Notes: generated by a model not told the origin, from the letters alone. A stretch of DNA of 64,000 nucleotides from Miscanthus floridulus (GCF_019320115.1 NC_089593.1:17964870-18028869); one strand, 5' to 3'. Shown: positions 10,961-23,647, numbered from the stretch's first letter. Numbers and translations are program-made.

Positions 10961-11194
10961 GAGTGAGATGGACGTAGTTCCAGCCCTGTTCGTTAATAAG
11001 TTCAAGCGAACGGGGCAAGTTCGGCACACGCTTATTGCTTTATCGATTGATCCGACTGTCTGAGTTCGGGCATGTTCGGCTGGTATTAAAGTCGGATGAT
11101 AAGTCAACTAAAACTGTTTTGTTCACTAGTAGAGAACAGACCTTTGATCCTCGGTCAAAATAGGCTCTAGTCCTGGAATTTTTTGCGCCCGGGA

Positions 11195-11455
11195 CTAGAA
11201 ATACCTTTAGTCCCGGTTGGTGGCTCCAATCGGGACTAAAGGTCCCTGCCCAACGGCTACTGCGCCAGACAGAGGTGGCAGGGACCTTTAGTCCCGGTTG
11301 GAGCCACCAACCGGGACTAAAGGTATACTTTTACTCCCGGTTGGTGGCTCCAACCGGGAGTAAAGGTCTACTCCCAGGACGTGGCTGCGCCCGAGGTTGG
11401 AAAGTTACCTTTAGTCCCGGTTGGAGCCACCAACCGGGACTAAAGGTCCCCCCTT
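11195..11455. repeat. CACTA left subterminal repeats
   Basis: At least four inverted-repeat modules combine CCTTTAGTCCCGGTTGG with CCAACCGGGACTAAAGG around a TGGCTCC core. Such modules are the usual binding sites for the DNA-binding protein of CACTA elements. Some copies read TTTACTCCCGG instead of TTTAGTCCCGG. Confidence 0.85.
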
Positions 11456-11777
11456 TATATTCCGGCCGTCTCCTTCCTCCCCGAGCCCGAGCTCAGCACA
11501 TTTTGAAGCTCACTGCAGTAGTGTTCTTGCTTCCTCCCTCCCTCCATTGTTCCTCCATCCATTCTTCGATTCCTCCGTCGATTTCTTCGATTTCTCCGTC
11601 GATTCTTCAGTTGTAAAGGTTACCAATCTTATACTCTCATTTTTCACTATTGTCTTATTTCATTTTGTTCACTATATATATATATATGGTTCTTTATTGT
11701 AGTTTTTTCATTTGTAAGCAATTTGAGCTTAAAATCACTTCAAGCTTGCATATTTACATGAAAGAAGGTTAAAGTAG

Positions 11778-12880
11778 CTAGTTGAACTTGCGGACTGTGT
11801 TCATCTCGGCGACCATGTTCTCTGCCGAGCGGTAACGGACGTCAAGGAGGAGCTTTGATTCTACGAGGGAGAGCGGCAATGGTCGTGGAAGACCGTGTTC
11901 CCTTCCTCGTAGAATCGGAGCTCTTCCGTGGCAAGTACGGTGCCGTCCGGTAGAGAAATGCTCGCCGAGATGATCACGTAAGCAAGTTCAACTAGTACGG
12001 ATGGTTATTTATTCACATGTCCCGATATCATCGCAGTAGTCTGTCAATCACCGTACTTTTTATTTTAACTTTTTATGAAATGAAAAATTTAGAAAATAGT
12101 TAGAAAATTATAGAAAATCCGTACTAGTTGAACTTGCGGACCGTGTTCAGCTCGGCGAGCATGTTCTCTGTTGAGCGGTAACGGACATCAAGGAGGAGCA
12201 TTGATTCTACGAGGGAGAGCGACAACGGTCGTGGGAGACCGTGTTCCCTTCCTCGTAGAATCGGAGCTCTTTCTTGACCAAGTACGGTGCCGTTCGGTGG
12301 AGAAATGCTCACCGAGATGATCACGTAAGCAAGTTCAACTAGTACGAATGGTTATTTATTCACATGTTCCGGTATCGTCGCAGTAGTCTGTCAATCACCG
12401 TACTTTTTATTTTAACTTTTTATGAAATGAAAAACTTAGAAAATAGTTAGAAAATTATAGAAAATCCGTACTAGTTGAACTAGCGGACTGTGTTTATGTC
12501 GGCGAGCATGTTCTCTGCCGAACGGTAACGAACGTCAAGGAGGAGCTTTGATTCTACGAGGGAGAGCGGCAACGGTCGTGGAAGACCGTGTTCCCCTCCT
12601 CGTAGAATCGGAGCTCTTCCGTGGCAAGCACGGTGCCGTCCGGTGGAGAAATGCTCGCCGAGATGATCACGTAAGCAAGTTCAACTAGTACGGATGGTTA
12701 TTTATTCACATGTCCCGATATCGTCGCAGTAGTCTGTCAATCACCGTACTTTTTATTTTAACTTTTTATGAAATGAAAAACTTAAAAAATAGTTAGAAAA
12801 TTATAGAAAATCCGTACTAGTTGAACTTGCGGACCGTGTTCAGCTCAGCGAGCATGTTCTCTGTCGAGCGGTAACGGAAC
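11778..12880. repeat. Tandem repeats, ~346 bp, with internal palindrome
   Basis: Units beginning near TAGTTGAACTTGCGGAC start at about 11778, 12124, 12470 and 12818, giving three full copies and one partial. Each holds a palindrome whose arms are GATTCTACGAGGGAGAGC and the inverse within TCCTCGTAGAATCGGAGCTC, then an AT-rich tail (TTTTATTTTAACTTTTTATG). The array lies just upstream of the transposase start, so it may form part of its promoter or leader. Confidence 0.85.
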
Positions 12881-12960
12881 CTTTTATGGTGGCACGCATG
12901 TTGTATAAATAATTAATTATGATCTAGGTTTTAATATGGTATTTATGTCATATAATGTAG

Positions 12961-15900
12961 ATGAGCCGGCATTGGATGTACAATGCTGATCGCCGCTCCC
13001 AAGAGTTCATTGACGGCGTGCATTCTTTGTTACGTGCGGCCGAGGCAAACAAACGCGATGGTTTTATGTGCTGCCCATGTGCCATATGTAAGAATACGGT
13101 GGAATATCCTTGCTCAAAGACTCTTCATTCACACTTGTTCAAGTCGGTTTCATGTCAAACTATATTTGTTGGACGAAGCACGGAGAAACCGGTGTTGTAA
13201 TAGAAGAAGGTGAAGAAGAACAATGGGACAACAATGATATTATTCCTGATGGTGCGTGCTTCAATGATACTACAATGGGAGAAGCTGAAGAAGAGGTAGC
13301 CGCAGAAGATGATCTGGCTGATGATCTTTGTCAGGTCATTCATGACGCACAAAGAGAATGTGAAAGTGAAAAGGAGAAGATCAAGTTCGAGCGGATGCTA
13401 GAAGATCACAAGAAATTGTTGTACCCAACTTATGATGCAGGGCAGAAAAAGTTGGGAACCTCACTAGAATTGCTGCAATGGAAGACAAAGAATGGTGTAT
13501 CTGACAAGGGATTTGGAGAGTTACTAAAAATCCAGAAGAAGATGCTTCCGAAGGACAATGAATTGCCCGCCACTACCTACGAAGCAAAACAAGTTGTCTG
13601 TCCTATGGGGCTAGAAATTGAGAAGATACATGCATGTCCTAATGACTGCATCATGTACCGTGGCAAAGAGTACGAGAAATTGGATGCATTCCCGGTATGC
13701 CATGCATCGCGGTATAAGATCAGGCGAGATGACCCTGGTGATGTTGAGGGTGAACGTCCACGGAAGAAAATCCCTGCCAAGGTTATGTGGTATGCTCCTA
13801 TAATACCACGCTTGAAACGTCTGTTCAGAAACAAAGAACATGCAAAATTGTTGCGATGGCACAAAGAAGACCGTAAGGTAGACAATATGTTGAGACACCC
13901 TGCTGATGGGTCCCAGTGGAGAGCAATCGACAGAGAATTCCCGGAGTTTGCAAATGACGCAAGAAACTTAAGGTTTGCTTTAAGTACAGATGGTATCAAT
14001 CCTTTTGGAGAGCAGAACAGTAGTCATAGCACTTGGCCTGTTACTCTAAGTATCTACAACATTCCTCCTTGGTTATGCATGAAGCGGAAGTTCATTATGA
14101 TGCCTGTGCTCATCCAAGGCCCGAAGCAACCTGGCAATGACATCGATGTGTACCTGAGACCACTTATTGATGAACTTCTCATTTTGTGGAATAAAGAAGG
14201 TGTACGTGTGTGGGATGAGTACAAACAGGAACACTTTGATCTGCGAGCATTGTTGTTCGTAACAATCAATGATTGGCCTACTCTAAGTAATCTTTCAGGA
14301 CAGTCAAATAAGGGATATAATGCATGCACACACTACTTTGGTGATATTAGAGGTGTATTCTTGAAAAAATGTCGAAAGGTTGTGTACCTTGGCCATCGTC
14401 GATTTCTTCCTGCAAATCACCCCGTAAGAAAAAAGGCAAGCATTTTAAAGGGAAGGCAGACCACCTGACCAAGCCTCGCAACCGAACCGGTGAGGATGTA
14501 CTCGATATGGTCAATGATGTGAAAGTCATCTTTGGAAAAGGACATGGAAGCCAACCTGTTCCGAACGACGCTAATGGTCACGCACCTATGTGGAAGAAGA
14601 AGTCCATATTTTGGGACCTACCCTATTGGCAAGTCCTAGAGGTCCGCAGCTCAATCGACGTGATGCACCTGACGAAGAATCTTTGTGTGAACCTGCTAGG
14701 CTTCATGGGTGTGTATGGAAAGCCTAAGGACACATTTGAAGCAGGACAGGACCTGCGTTGTTTGAGAGAAAGAGACAACCTGCATCCAGAGAAGACAGAT
14801 GATGGACGCCATTACTTACGTCCTGCTAGCTACACTCTAAGCAAAGAGGAGAAGAAAATCATGTTTGAATGCTTAAACAACATCAAGGTACCATCTGGAT
14901 TCTCCTCGAATATAAAGGGTATTGTAAATGTGCCAGAGAAGAAATTCTGTAACTTAAAGTCCCATGACTGTCACGTTCTCATGACGCAATTACTTCCAGT
15001 TGCATTAAGAGGAATTCTACCTCCAAATGTACGTCTAGCCACCGTGAAGCTATGTGCATTCCTCAATGCAATTTCTCAGAAGGCAATTGATCCAAGTGAT
15101 CTAGCTAAACTACAGAATGATGTGGTTCAATATCTCGTCAGCTTTGAGTTGGTGTTCCCTCCTTCCTTCTTTGATATCATGACACACCTCCTAGTTCACC
15201 TAGTCAAGGAGATTTTCATTCTCGGTCCTGTGTTCCTACACAACATGTTCCCCTTAGAGAGATTCATGGGAGTCCTGAAGAAATATGTTCATAACCGTGC
15301 TCGCCTAGAAGGAAGCATCGCCAAGGGCTATGGAACAGAAGAGGTCATTGAGTTCTATGTTGACTTTATTCCTGACCTTGACTCGATTGGTGTTCCTGAA
15401 TCGAGACATGAGGGGAGACTAAGCGGAAAGGGGACACTAGGGAGGAAAACATATATTGGTACGGATGATGATTATTTCAATAAAGCGCACTACACAGTTG
15501 TACAGAACTCCTTTTTGGTAGATCCGTATATTGAGACACACAAGGATCTCTTACGATCCGAGTTTCCAGGGAAGACTGAAGCTTGGATTACGCGTAAGCA
15601 CATGGAAACTTTCAGCGGTTGGTTGCGAAAAAAATGTCAAGGTGATGAGAGCATCCATGAGCAACTATATTTATTGGCTATGCAACCATCATGGCATATC
15701 GTCACATACAAAGGGTACGAGATAAATGGGAACATATTCTACACAGTAGCCCAAGATAAAAGGAGTATCAACCAAAACAGTGGTGTCCGCATAGATGCCA
15801 CAGACCCGAATGGGAATAAGCAAACATATTATGGACGCATAGATGAAATATGGGAACTAGAATATGCACCTACTTTGAAGATCCCATTGTTCAAGTGCCA

Positions 15901-16309
15901 ATGGGTCAAGGTGACCGGAGGCGGGGTAACAGTAGACAACGAGTATGGAATGACAACAGTAGACCTTAGTAATATTGGGTACAAAGATGAACCATTCGTC
16001 CTTGCCAAGGATGTGAATCAGGTGTTCTATGTCAATGATATGTCCACCAAACCAAAAAGAGGGAAAAACGATAATGACTCAACTAAAGAGCCAAAGCGCC
16101 ACATAGTTCTTTCAGGGAAAAGAGTCATCGTGGGAATTGAGGACAAGTCGGACATGTCAGAAGATTATGAAAAGGATGACCGAATTCCGCCCTTCAAAGT
16201 GAACAAAGACCCTAGCATCTTGGTAAATGATGAGGACACTCCATGGTTACGACGCGATCATAACCAAGGGACATACGTAAAGAAGAAGTTCACTGCTGTG
16301 CCCACTTGA
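12961..16309 (+). pseudogene. CACTA TNP2-like transposase, two frameshifts
   Basis: The ATG at 12961 opens MSRHWMYNADRRSQEFIDGV, the conserved N-terminal region with its Cys-rich stretch (CCPCAICKN). The middle part includes the transposase core with FALSTDGINPFG, the first acidic catalytic site of this family, near 13970-14010. The C-terminal part holds the DUF4218- and DUF4216-like regions (LERFMGVLKKYVHNRARLEG near 15260; YYGRIDEIWELEY near 15830). Two one-base losses break the frame: near 13147 (FKS then GFMSN resumes in another frame) and in the A-run near 14430 (HPVRKK then HFKGKADH). Apart from these about 1,115 codons are open, the usual length. It would have cut and joined the CACTA ends. 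The losses may be real or sequencing errors, the second being in a homopolymer. Confidence 0.88.
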
Positions 16310-16786
16310 TGATATAGTGATTTAATGTAGCGTGTGTTTGAGATATTATGTAATAATTGTGAATTCAGATGTTTATTATGTCATGTTTCAAATTAAATCA
16401 ATGTTTGATTTTATGGGATTTCTCTCTCAAAAAGGTAAATTAGGATATTGAGTGATGAAAAATTAAAATATTAACGTTAAAATGATGTGAAAACAAATTT
16501 CCTGTCCAAAACCAATAGTTTTAATAATTTTAATTAAACACTATATTTTTGCATTAACGAAATAATATATATTAGTTACATTATGTTTTATAATTGTAAC
16601 ATAAAATAAAAAAGTTAGGTTATAGATTTTTCCTATGTGCAATAAAGAAAAAGAAAATCCATATTTTTAACAAAATAATTTTATGCCTTTTATTTAATTT
16701 ACTATGTATTTAACAAAAACTATTGTATTTCTATTGTATTTAACAAGACTATTGCTTAAAACATGCGGGAAACGAAACTGCAGGCC

Positions 16787-17010
16787 ACCTTTACTCCCGG
16801 GTGGGAAGCCCACCTGGGAGTAAAGGTGGGCTGCAGTTTCGTGGCCCGCCAAAAAAAATCCTTTACTCCCGGTGCGTGTTACCAACCGGGAGTAAAGGTA
16901 ACACGCACCAGGAGTAAAGAGACATTTATTCCCGGTTGGTAATACGCACCGGGAGTAAAGGACTTTTACTCCCGGCTGGTGGCTGGCACCGGGAGTAAAT
17001 CTCCCTGATA
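16787..17010. repeat. Internal block of subterminal-type repeats
   Basis: Several inverted modules of CTTTACTCCCGGTTGG type (for example CACCTTTACTCCCGGGTGGG and ACCGGGAGTAAAGGTAACAC) sit between the two CACTA genes, far from either end. They use ACTCCC rather than the AGTCCC common at the termini. They may act between the genes or be the edge of a fused older element. Confidence 0.75.
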
Positions 17011-18540
17011 TATAACCGCCAGCGCCTGGCGCAGATCGATCCGCTCCTCTTCTTCCTCGTCGAACACCGCCGCCCTCTTCTTCCTCACGCCGCCGTCTGT
17101 TCGTCTTAATCTATGACACCGCCGCCCTCTTCTTCCTCGCGCCGCCATCCGTTCGTCTTTCGTGACACCGCCGCCCTCTTCTTCCTCGTGCGGCCTCCAC
17201 CGCGCGCGCCCGTGGCCCCTCCACCGCGCCCGCCGAGGTGACAGTTCGTCTCTCTATAGCTACGTACATTCTCAGATGGTGGATCGAGTATTATGTTTGG
17301 AAACATCACTAGCTAATGATCGTATGTTGATATGGGCAACAATCTTATTTGTTCTGGTTCAATTATTCATAGTTGTTTCGATGAACACTATTGGGACTGG
17401 AATTTTCCTAGCGGTTCAAAACTGTCAAGGAATGAATGAAATAAGCAAAACTGTCAAAGTATTTTTCTGACAGCAAACCAGACAGTTTTGGCATGCGCGA
17501 AGTAGTTAAAACGTTACAGCAAATAAAATCTGCACAAACAAAAAATGTTATATTTTGCTGTGATACCGAATATAGATGTTCTAAAGTAAATTACAAATGT
17601 CCTAGATTTTATATACGCAAATATCATATAAAAATGAAGGAAAACTTCAACGTTTCTTGATTTGTGAACTTTGAATACAGATATAATATATTAATGTTGC
17701 TAAAGTAATATGAGCATTACATATTTTTTTGGGAAGACTATCTTCAAACTTTATATCATAGCATCAGAGAAGTACTGTACCTGTAGAAGAAGAAAATAAA
17801 TTCTTATCATTTCGAAAATAGTAATGGTTATATTAGCAATAAGACACATATACTTACATTTCATAATCACTTATACTTACATTATCAGCATAGAATTTTC
17901 TCATATGATGAATGACTACATGGTTCACATGGTACATAGGATCACAACATCACGCACCGACACTGCCCTGGCCCGCCTCACGTCGTCGTCGTCAGCACGC
18001 CGGCCCACCTCACGTCGTCGTCGTCAGCACGCCGGCCCACCTCACGTCGTCGTCGTCAGCACACCGGCCACCGCGCCGACATGTATATATACGTCATTTG
18101 TATTCATATGCATGTATATACGTCGCGGAGCACCGCCGCCCTCATTCGCCCATGCGTTTCTATGTATACGGCGGAGCACCGCCGCCCTCGTTCACCCATG
18201 TGTACAGACATATATACAGCGGAGTGGAGCACCACCACTCTTGTCACACCGCCCTCTCTCGCAGCCTAGTCGATCAACATTTGTATTATCGTTATCGTTA
18301 ACGCTAAACAATCACACCAGGGCGAACCGCGCTGTTGATGTCACCGATGTGGTTCGTCCTAGTCACCGACGCAATTCGCCCTCGGCCGTTTATGTATAGC
18401 CCTAATTCGCCCTAGTACCGACGTAGTTCGCCCTAGTGTGGTGAATTGCGTCCGTGATCGAGGGGCAAGATTTAATAATGCATATTGTTCGTAGATTTTA
18501 CACATGTAAGCAAAGATTTGACGTACTATATATTGGTTTT
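17011..18540. other. CACTA inter-gene region with short tandem repeats
   Basis: No supported gene. The left part (17030-17240) is rich in CCGCCGCCCTCTTCTTCCTC repeats. The middle is AT-rich. At about 17970-18070 a 32-base unit containing CCTCACGTCGTCGTCGTCAG is repeated three times, followed by three copies of GGAGCACCGCCGCCCT at 18125-18245. This is probably the leader of the second CACTA gene. Confidence 0.55.
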
Positions 18541-18555
18541 GTTTTTTGAAGCTAG

Positions 18556-21500
18556 ATGGCCGACCCGAGAAACATGGATGAGGAGGAGTTGATGATGAAT
18601 TTGATCAACACTGGCACTCAAGTTGCCGGCGATGATGGTGCTAAAAATAACGTGCAAGAGGATGCAGATGACGGGAGTCAGTACTTAGCTCTTGAACAAA
18701 ATGAGCAACAACATATTGGCCAAGTATATATTTTTTATTATTAGCTATATATATTATCATATGTCTTATGTGTACTCATGACATTAAAAATAATGTTTAT
18801 GTTTTGTAGCCCTCTGGATCGACATCAACAACTACAACGAAGAGTAAAAATGTTCGATGTCCCAAAAAGCCATTGGAGGGCCGCTTCATCATCTCAGAGT
18901 TCAATGTGGATACAGGAGAACCGGGGGGGCCGAATAAAATGAAATTCGTGCACCACTGTGGTTACCTTGTACGGGATCGGCTCCCGATCAGTACCCGCGA
19001 ATGGAAGAAGAAGACTAATGCTCCTCATATCAGTTTTGTCTCCGATCGTGACAAGACGTTAATTTGGAAAGATGTCTTGGTACATTTCACGCTCCAAACA
19101 GATGGTTATGATGATATAATAGATGGTGATGAATTGAAGGAGCGAGTTAGGGATTGGGCAATGAAGAAGATGGCCACCTAGTTTTAGACTTGGAAGAAAC
19201 ACCTATACACGACGTATGTCAAGAAGAACATAGCATCAGATTTTACTGTCCCAGGCCCGATCTCAAAGCAGATGCCCTATTGGAATGAGTTTGTACAGTA
19301 CAAGACTTCGGAAGAGGGTGTGAGTCAGGTGATAAAGAACCAACGTAATGCCCAACAGAAGACATACCACCATAACTTGGGATCAGGTGGCTACCCGACT
19401 GCCATTAAGAAGTGGAACAAAATGGAAGCAGACCTTCTTGCCAAGGGTATCAGACCAGAATCACTCGAGTGGGGAGAACATGCAAAGAATTGGTTTTTCG
19501 CTCATGGGGGAACACTGGACCAGGAGATAGGGAAGTGCGTTTATGGCGCAAGACTGCAAGAAGCAGCAGAAAGATTATTTTATGCTCAGAGAGCTACTGC
19601 TAGTGGTGCGTTCAGGCCCAACAGAGAGAAGGATGAGCTGACATACGCCATCGGGACTATTGAACATGGTGGCCGAACTAGAGGCAAAGGAAGTGTCTCG
19701 TAGGAGCATGGATTTCCTCAGGACAGACCTTCCTACAGAAGCAGCCAGAGAAAGAAGGAAGAAGAGGTACAGCGGCTCCAGAGGTTGGAGGAAGCGGTGC
19801 GTGAAGCACAGGAGCGGGAAAAAAACCTTGAAGCGAGAATGCAGGAGAAAATCAGAAGGCAAGTGCAAATAGCAGTGAGTGCAAGCAAGCAGGCATCAGA
19901 GCCAGGAATCAACATTAGCCAATCTGTTCAGTTGAAAAGCAGTTGCGCTTCCACGGAGATACCAAATCATGGGGACACAGGACTGCGCTTCCCTGTGGAT
20001 GACGTCACTGAACATTGTACATCGTGTGAGCTACACATTCCGAAGGGGAATTCCACAATCAAGGTGGCTATCGGTCTTGTTAATCCTATCGACCGAACCA
20101 AGACACCAAGGATTCATGGGAATATAATCCAAGAAGGATATGCTACCATCTCGGTAGATAAAGCTGAAAAAGGTTTTAGTAATTTGCCTCTTGACATTCC
20201 TGGAGGTGACGGCGAGAAGACTCTAGGAGAAGCGGAGAAGACATTCATTCTATGGCGCAAGCGTTACATCATCATTCCCGGGATGTCGGCTCCACCTCCT
20301 CCTAAACTACCTCACCATAGGTACGTGCGGATGAAAACACTACATCATTAATTTGTATTGGCTTAAATAATTAACAATCTGCTCATAATAATATGTTATT
20401 CCTTTTTTGTAGCAGATCCTCCCCCAACCTAAATCCAATTGTTCAATCGCCAGATCATCATAGTGCTCTGTACGATGACATTGTGTTGGAAGGCAAGGCT
20501 GCATCCACACCATCTCCAAGGAGGTCTCCAACGCCGCAGCCGCCACCTCCAAGGAGGTCTCCAACACCGCTGCCAACACCTCCAAGGAGGTCTCCAACGC
20601 CTCCCCCGCCCTCGCCTACCAAGAAGCCTAGTAAGAGACCAGCCCCGCAAACAAAGAACCTGTCCCCGTCGGCAAAGAAAGCCACCGTGAAACCAAGGGC
20701 TATTCCCAAAATAATATCTGAAGAGAATGAAGAAGGAACTGATGCATATAAAAAAGATATATCTAGATTCTATGACAAACTTAAAAAGAATCAAGAAGCA
20801 AGAAGAAACCCAGAGAAACCGTACTTCTTCGTAGCTCCAGATATTCTAAGAAAAAGGGTGGCTTCTTACCAGCAACAACAGCGGGAATCTCGTAAGCCGT
20901 CCAAATCAACGTTATCGGACTATGACCGCACTCTCACCAAGTCAATTGAGGCGGCACAGAAAAAGAAGCGGCCAGGGAAAGGAGTTGCCCAACTCGGACA
21001 ACAAGCGCACCAATCAGTCCCCCCGCTAGTTGTTGGTAATGAATATGGTTCGAATTTAGGATTAATGCATCAGGCAAACATACCTCCGGATGTCGATTTG
21101 GATCACCTTGGTGAATTTATTGATGAGACTGGTCTCGACCTTTACCATATGTTTGGTGATGGAAACATTGAGAGTGCGGCAGAGGTTGATATTTGGAAGA
21201 AAAAATTTGTACTAGGCCAGAGTCTATACAACCCTCAAGCCTTATCTGATCTGGGGACGCAAATGTACCTGCTAAACAAGTGGTACATACAGGCGTCTAC
21301 CGGTGGAGACTTCTGCGTTGGTGTCAGAACTAGAGATGAACATTGGTTCCGTGGCGATGATGTTATGTATGTTGACTTTACAGAATTTCATCAACTATGC
21401 CACCTGACCTCTCTGGACAAAGTTATCATTAGCTGCTATTGCCTGTAAGTAATAATTCTTTCGATCTATTATTAAACTCATCATATGTGTGTATATGCAT

Positions 21501-22534
21501 ATAAATTATCCTAACAAGTACTATATATATGCAGATTTACAATGACAGAGCTCAGAAAGGAAGGCTGCAATGAAATTGGTTTTGTTGATCCCCATATAGT
21601 ATTCAAAGACCCAGTTACTCCAAAGACTAATTGGAAGTCTAAGTCAGAGAGTAACCTCATGAACTTCTTAGTGAACCAACGCCACAAGAAGGATATACTC
21701 TTTCCCTACAACTTCAAGTGAGTGTTAATAATGTCGATCATCCTTAATGGCTCATATGTTGATTCTAGTTAATTACTGAGTGTTATGCGTTATATCCTAT
21801 AAACACATACAGCAATCACTAGATATTGATGGACATCGATCTAGTGAAAAGTCACTTGATAATCTATGACTCGATGAGAAAACCACAACAAGACTACTAA
21901 GATATGATATATATTATCTAGAGGTAATTTCGGTATCTCTAGCAACTATATATACACACAAACATGATGATTAACTATATCTGATGACGTGGCAAATTTT
22001 TTATTGGGCAGTGTTTGAAAAACCTTTATTGAGAAGCAACACATGGGAAAATGCAAAGCGCCACTGAATGTAATCCCTTTGAAAGTAAGTCCCCTAAATC
22101 GCATCATCTTTATTAATTAAACATATAGCTTTCACCGGATCACCAGATTAGATGACAAATCTTTTTCTCGTAAAGTGGTGTCTGAGGCAGGAACAGGGAA
22201 ACAACTACTGTGGTTACTATGTTTGCAAGTTTATCAAGGTGGTCTCCCAAAGAACTCCTACAGAGAGACTCAAAGTACGTTAAAAATATACTATATATTC
22301 ATTTAATTATTATTATTGATTGTGTTACTATGTCTTTATATATATATATGTACATATATTAATTTATTTTTCTTTAATTCAAACCTATAGACTCGATGGT
22401 TGGAGGAAAAGGTCATACGGCAAGACCAAATCAAAGCAATTCAAGAGTCTATAGCCGGATTTTTTAATGAGCAGGTCATCGATTCCAAGGGCGAGTTCTA
22501 CTTCGACCCAACACTGCCATGGAAGCCAAGCTAG
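18556..22534 (+). pseudogene. CACTA second gene with C-terminal Ulp1-like (C48) protease
   Basis: Exon 1 starts at the ATG at 18556 (MADPRNMDEEELMMNLI) and ends at 18723; exon 2 begins at 18810. It holds a plant transposase-accessory region (RFIISEFNVDTGEPGGPN; HNLGSGGYPTAIKKWNKME), a coiled coil (19740-19880) and a DUF8039-like segment (CELHIPKGNSTIKVAIGLV). After an intron (about 20323-20412) a proline-rich repeat of the type PRRSPTP follows. Further exons lead to the protease part: LFPYNFK, the histidine region (21830), DSMRKPQQDY, and the cysteine region GNNYCGYYVC (22199-22228). Stops break it: two in MAT*F*TW (19180), one after GKGSVS (19703), one replacing the Trp after the catalytic His (21837). 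These fit CAG or TGG to TAG. Similar proteases remove SUMO-like modifiers; the role in transposition is unknown. Confidence 0.8.
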
Positions 22535-22659
22535 AGGATGAGAGAAAACTTGTTATATCACAACAACTGTAATGCAATCTTTTTGTAATATATGCACATG
22601 AAATAATATAATGTAAAATACACATATGCATGCATGCATGTAAATATATATATGATGCA

Positions 22660-22662
<3 letters not shown>

Positions 22663-22720
<58 letters not shown>
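22663..22720. repeat. (AT)29 microsatellite
   Basis: Uninterrupted AT dinucleotides about 130 bases after the stop of the second CACTA gene. They are preceded by a GCATGCATGC-rich stretch. Confidence 0.95.
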
Positions 22721-22722
<2 letters not shown>

Positions 22723-22877
22723 CTATGCTTGAATTGTGTGATTTAATACGTTCATTGTGCTTGAACCGAAACATACTATACGCGTGTATAAATATATAAT
22801 TAGCAGCGTACAATACGACTTCGAAAATCTATTTTGAAAAGAAAACAAAAAAATGAAAAGAAAAGAAAAAAGAAAAA

Positions 22878-23060
22878 ACCTTTAGTCCCGGTTCGTATTA
22901 CTAACCGGGACTAAAGGTGCCAGCCACCGTGGCATGTCAGGAGGCACCTTTAGTCCCGGTTGGTGTTACCCACCGGGACTAAAGGTCCTTCTTTAGTCCT
23001 GGTTCCTGACCTGGGACTAAAGGACCCCTTTAGTCCCGGATGCTGGCTCCCGGGTGGGGA
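22878..23060. repeat. CACTA right subterminal repeats
   Basis: Inverted modules of CCTTTAGTCCCGGTT and ACCGGGACTAAAGG mirror those at the left end. They confirm that the second terminus of the element lies just beyond. Confidence 0.85.
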
Positions 23061-23117
23061 ACCAGGACTAGAGAGGGTTCTCCACCGAAAATAAAGCTCT
23101 GTTCTCTATCAGTGGTT

Positions 23118-23330
23118 GTTAGAGAAAAATATTGTACATAACTAAGTTTGAATCACAACTCAACGAGGCATTCGTATCATCAAAGCTTATGCATCCATCT
23201 AACCACGCCCGAGTGAATCCATACACTCGCTGTTTTTTTCCAGAGTAGCCGGAAAAATCTAAATTTGGATGCAAACTGACGTGCCAAATTTTTAACTTAT
23301 GCGGCACGTTCGGCTACACCCGCTTTTGCC
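23118..23330. other. Short unique interval between CACTA and duplicated segment
   Basis: About 210 bases with no gene, repeat or motif I recognise. It ends where identity with 1-317 begins. Confidence 0.5.
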
Positions 23331-23647
23331 ACAGTAATTTGTGAGCGGAGAAAAAGCGGCCGCGGAACAACCAAAGTTTGGTGCGAAAAACTTGCCAAAA
23401 TTTGAACTTGGCATTCTCGTGCTATAGAAGTGTCGCGTGTAGGAGTACCAAACAATGGCACAACCCCTTTCAATTTCATCAAAAAAGAAAAAAAAAAGAA
23501 ATGGTACAGACCAGTCGTGTCTCTCGTGCCCAATGGTGTCCAGTCTGCTAATCACCATCTAACGAACAGAACGCAAGTAGTACGGGCATTATGCATGAGT
23601 CACGGGCCCACCCCCATGTTCTTCTCGCTTCCTCCTTAATTGCAGCT
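23331..23647. repeat. Second copy of the 317-bp duplicated segment, upstream of OVATE gene 1
   Basis: Identical to 1-317. This copy joins smoothly to the CT-rich leader (CTCCCTCTCCATCC...) and coding sequence of the OVATE gene, so it is the natural context. It contains a CAAAG-rich upstream region and an A/G run (about 23481-23500), but I see no convincing TATA box. Confidence 0.95.

Larger units (their letters stand above)
11124..23114 (+). mobile_element. Complete CACTA (En/Spm-type) DNA transposon
   Basis: The left end is CACTAGTAGAGAACAGACC and the right end, inverted, is CACTGATAGAGAACAGAGC (19 of the first 22 bases match). The exact 3-bp target duplication GTT is at 11121-11123 and 23115-23117. 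Subterminal repeats around CTTTAGTCCCGGTTGG fill both ends. In plus-strand order it carries a TNP2-like transposase and a second multi-exon gene with a C-terminal Ulp1-like protease domain. Both genes contain frameshifts or stops, so this copy is not autonomous as read, but its ends look intact and could still be mobilised by proteins from elsewhere. Confidence 0.93.

Noticed and set aside
20429..20794. Minus-strand frame opposite the proline-rich repeats of the CACTA second gene
   Set aside because: Low-complexity antisense of the PRRSPTP repeats.
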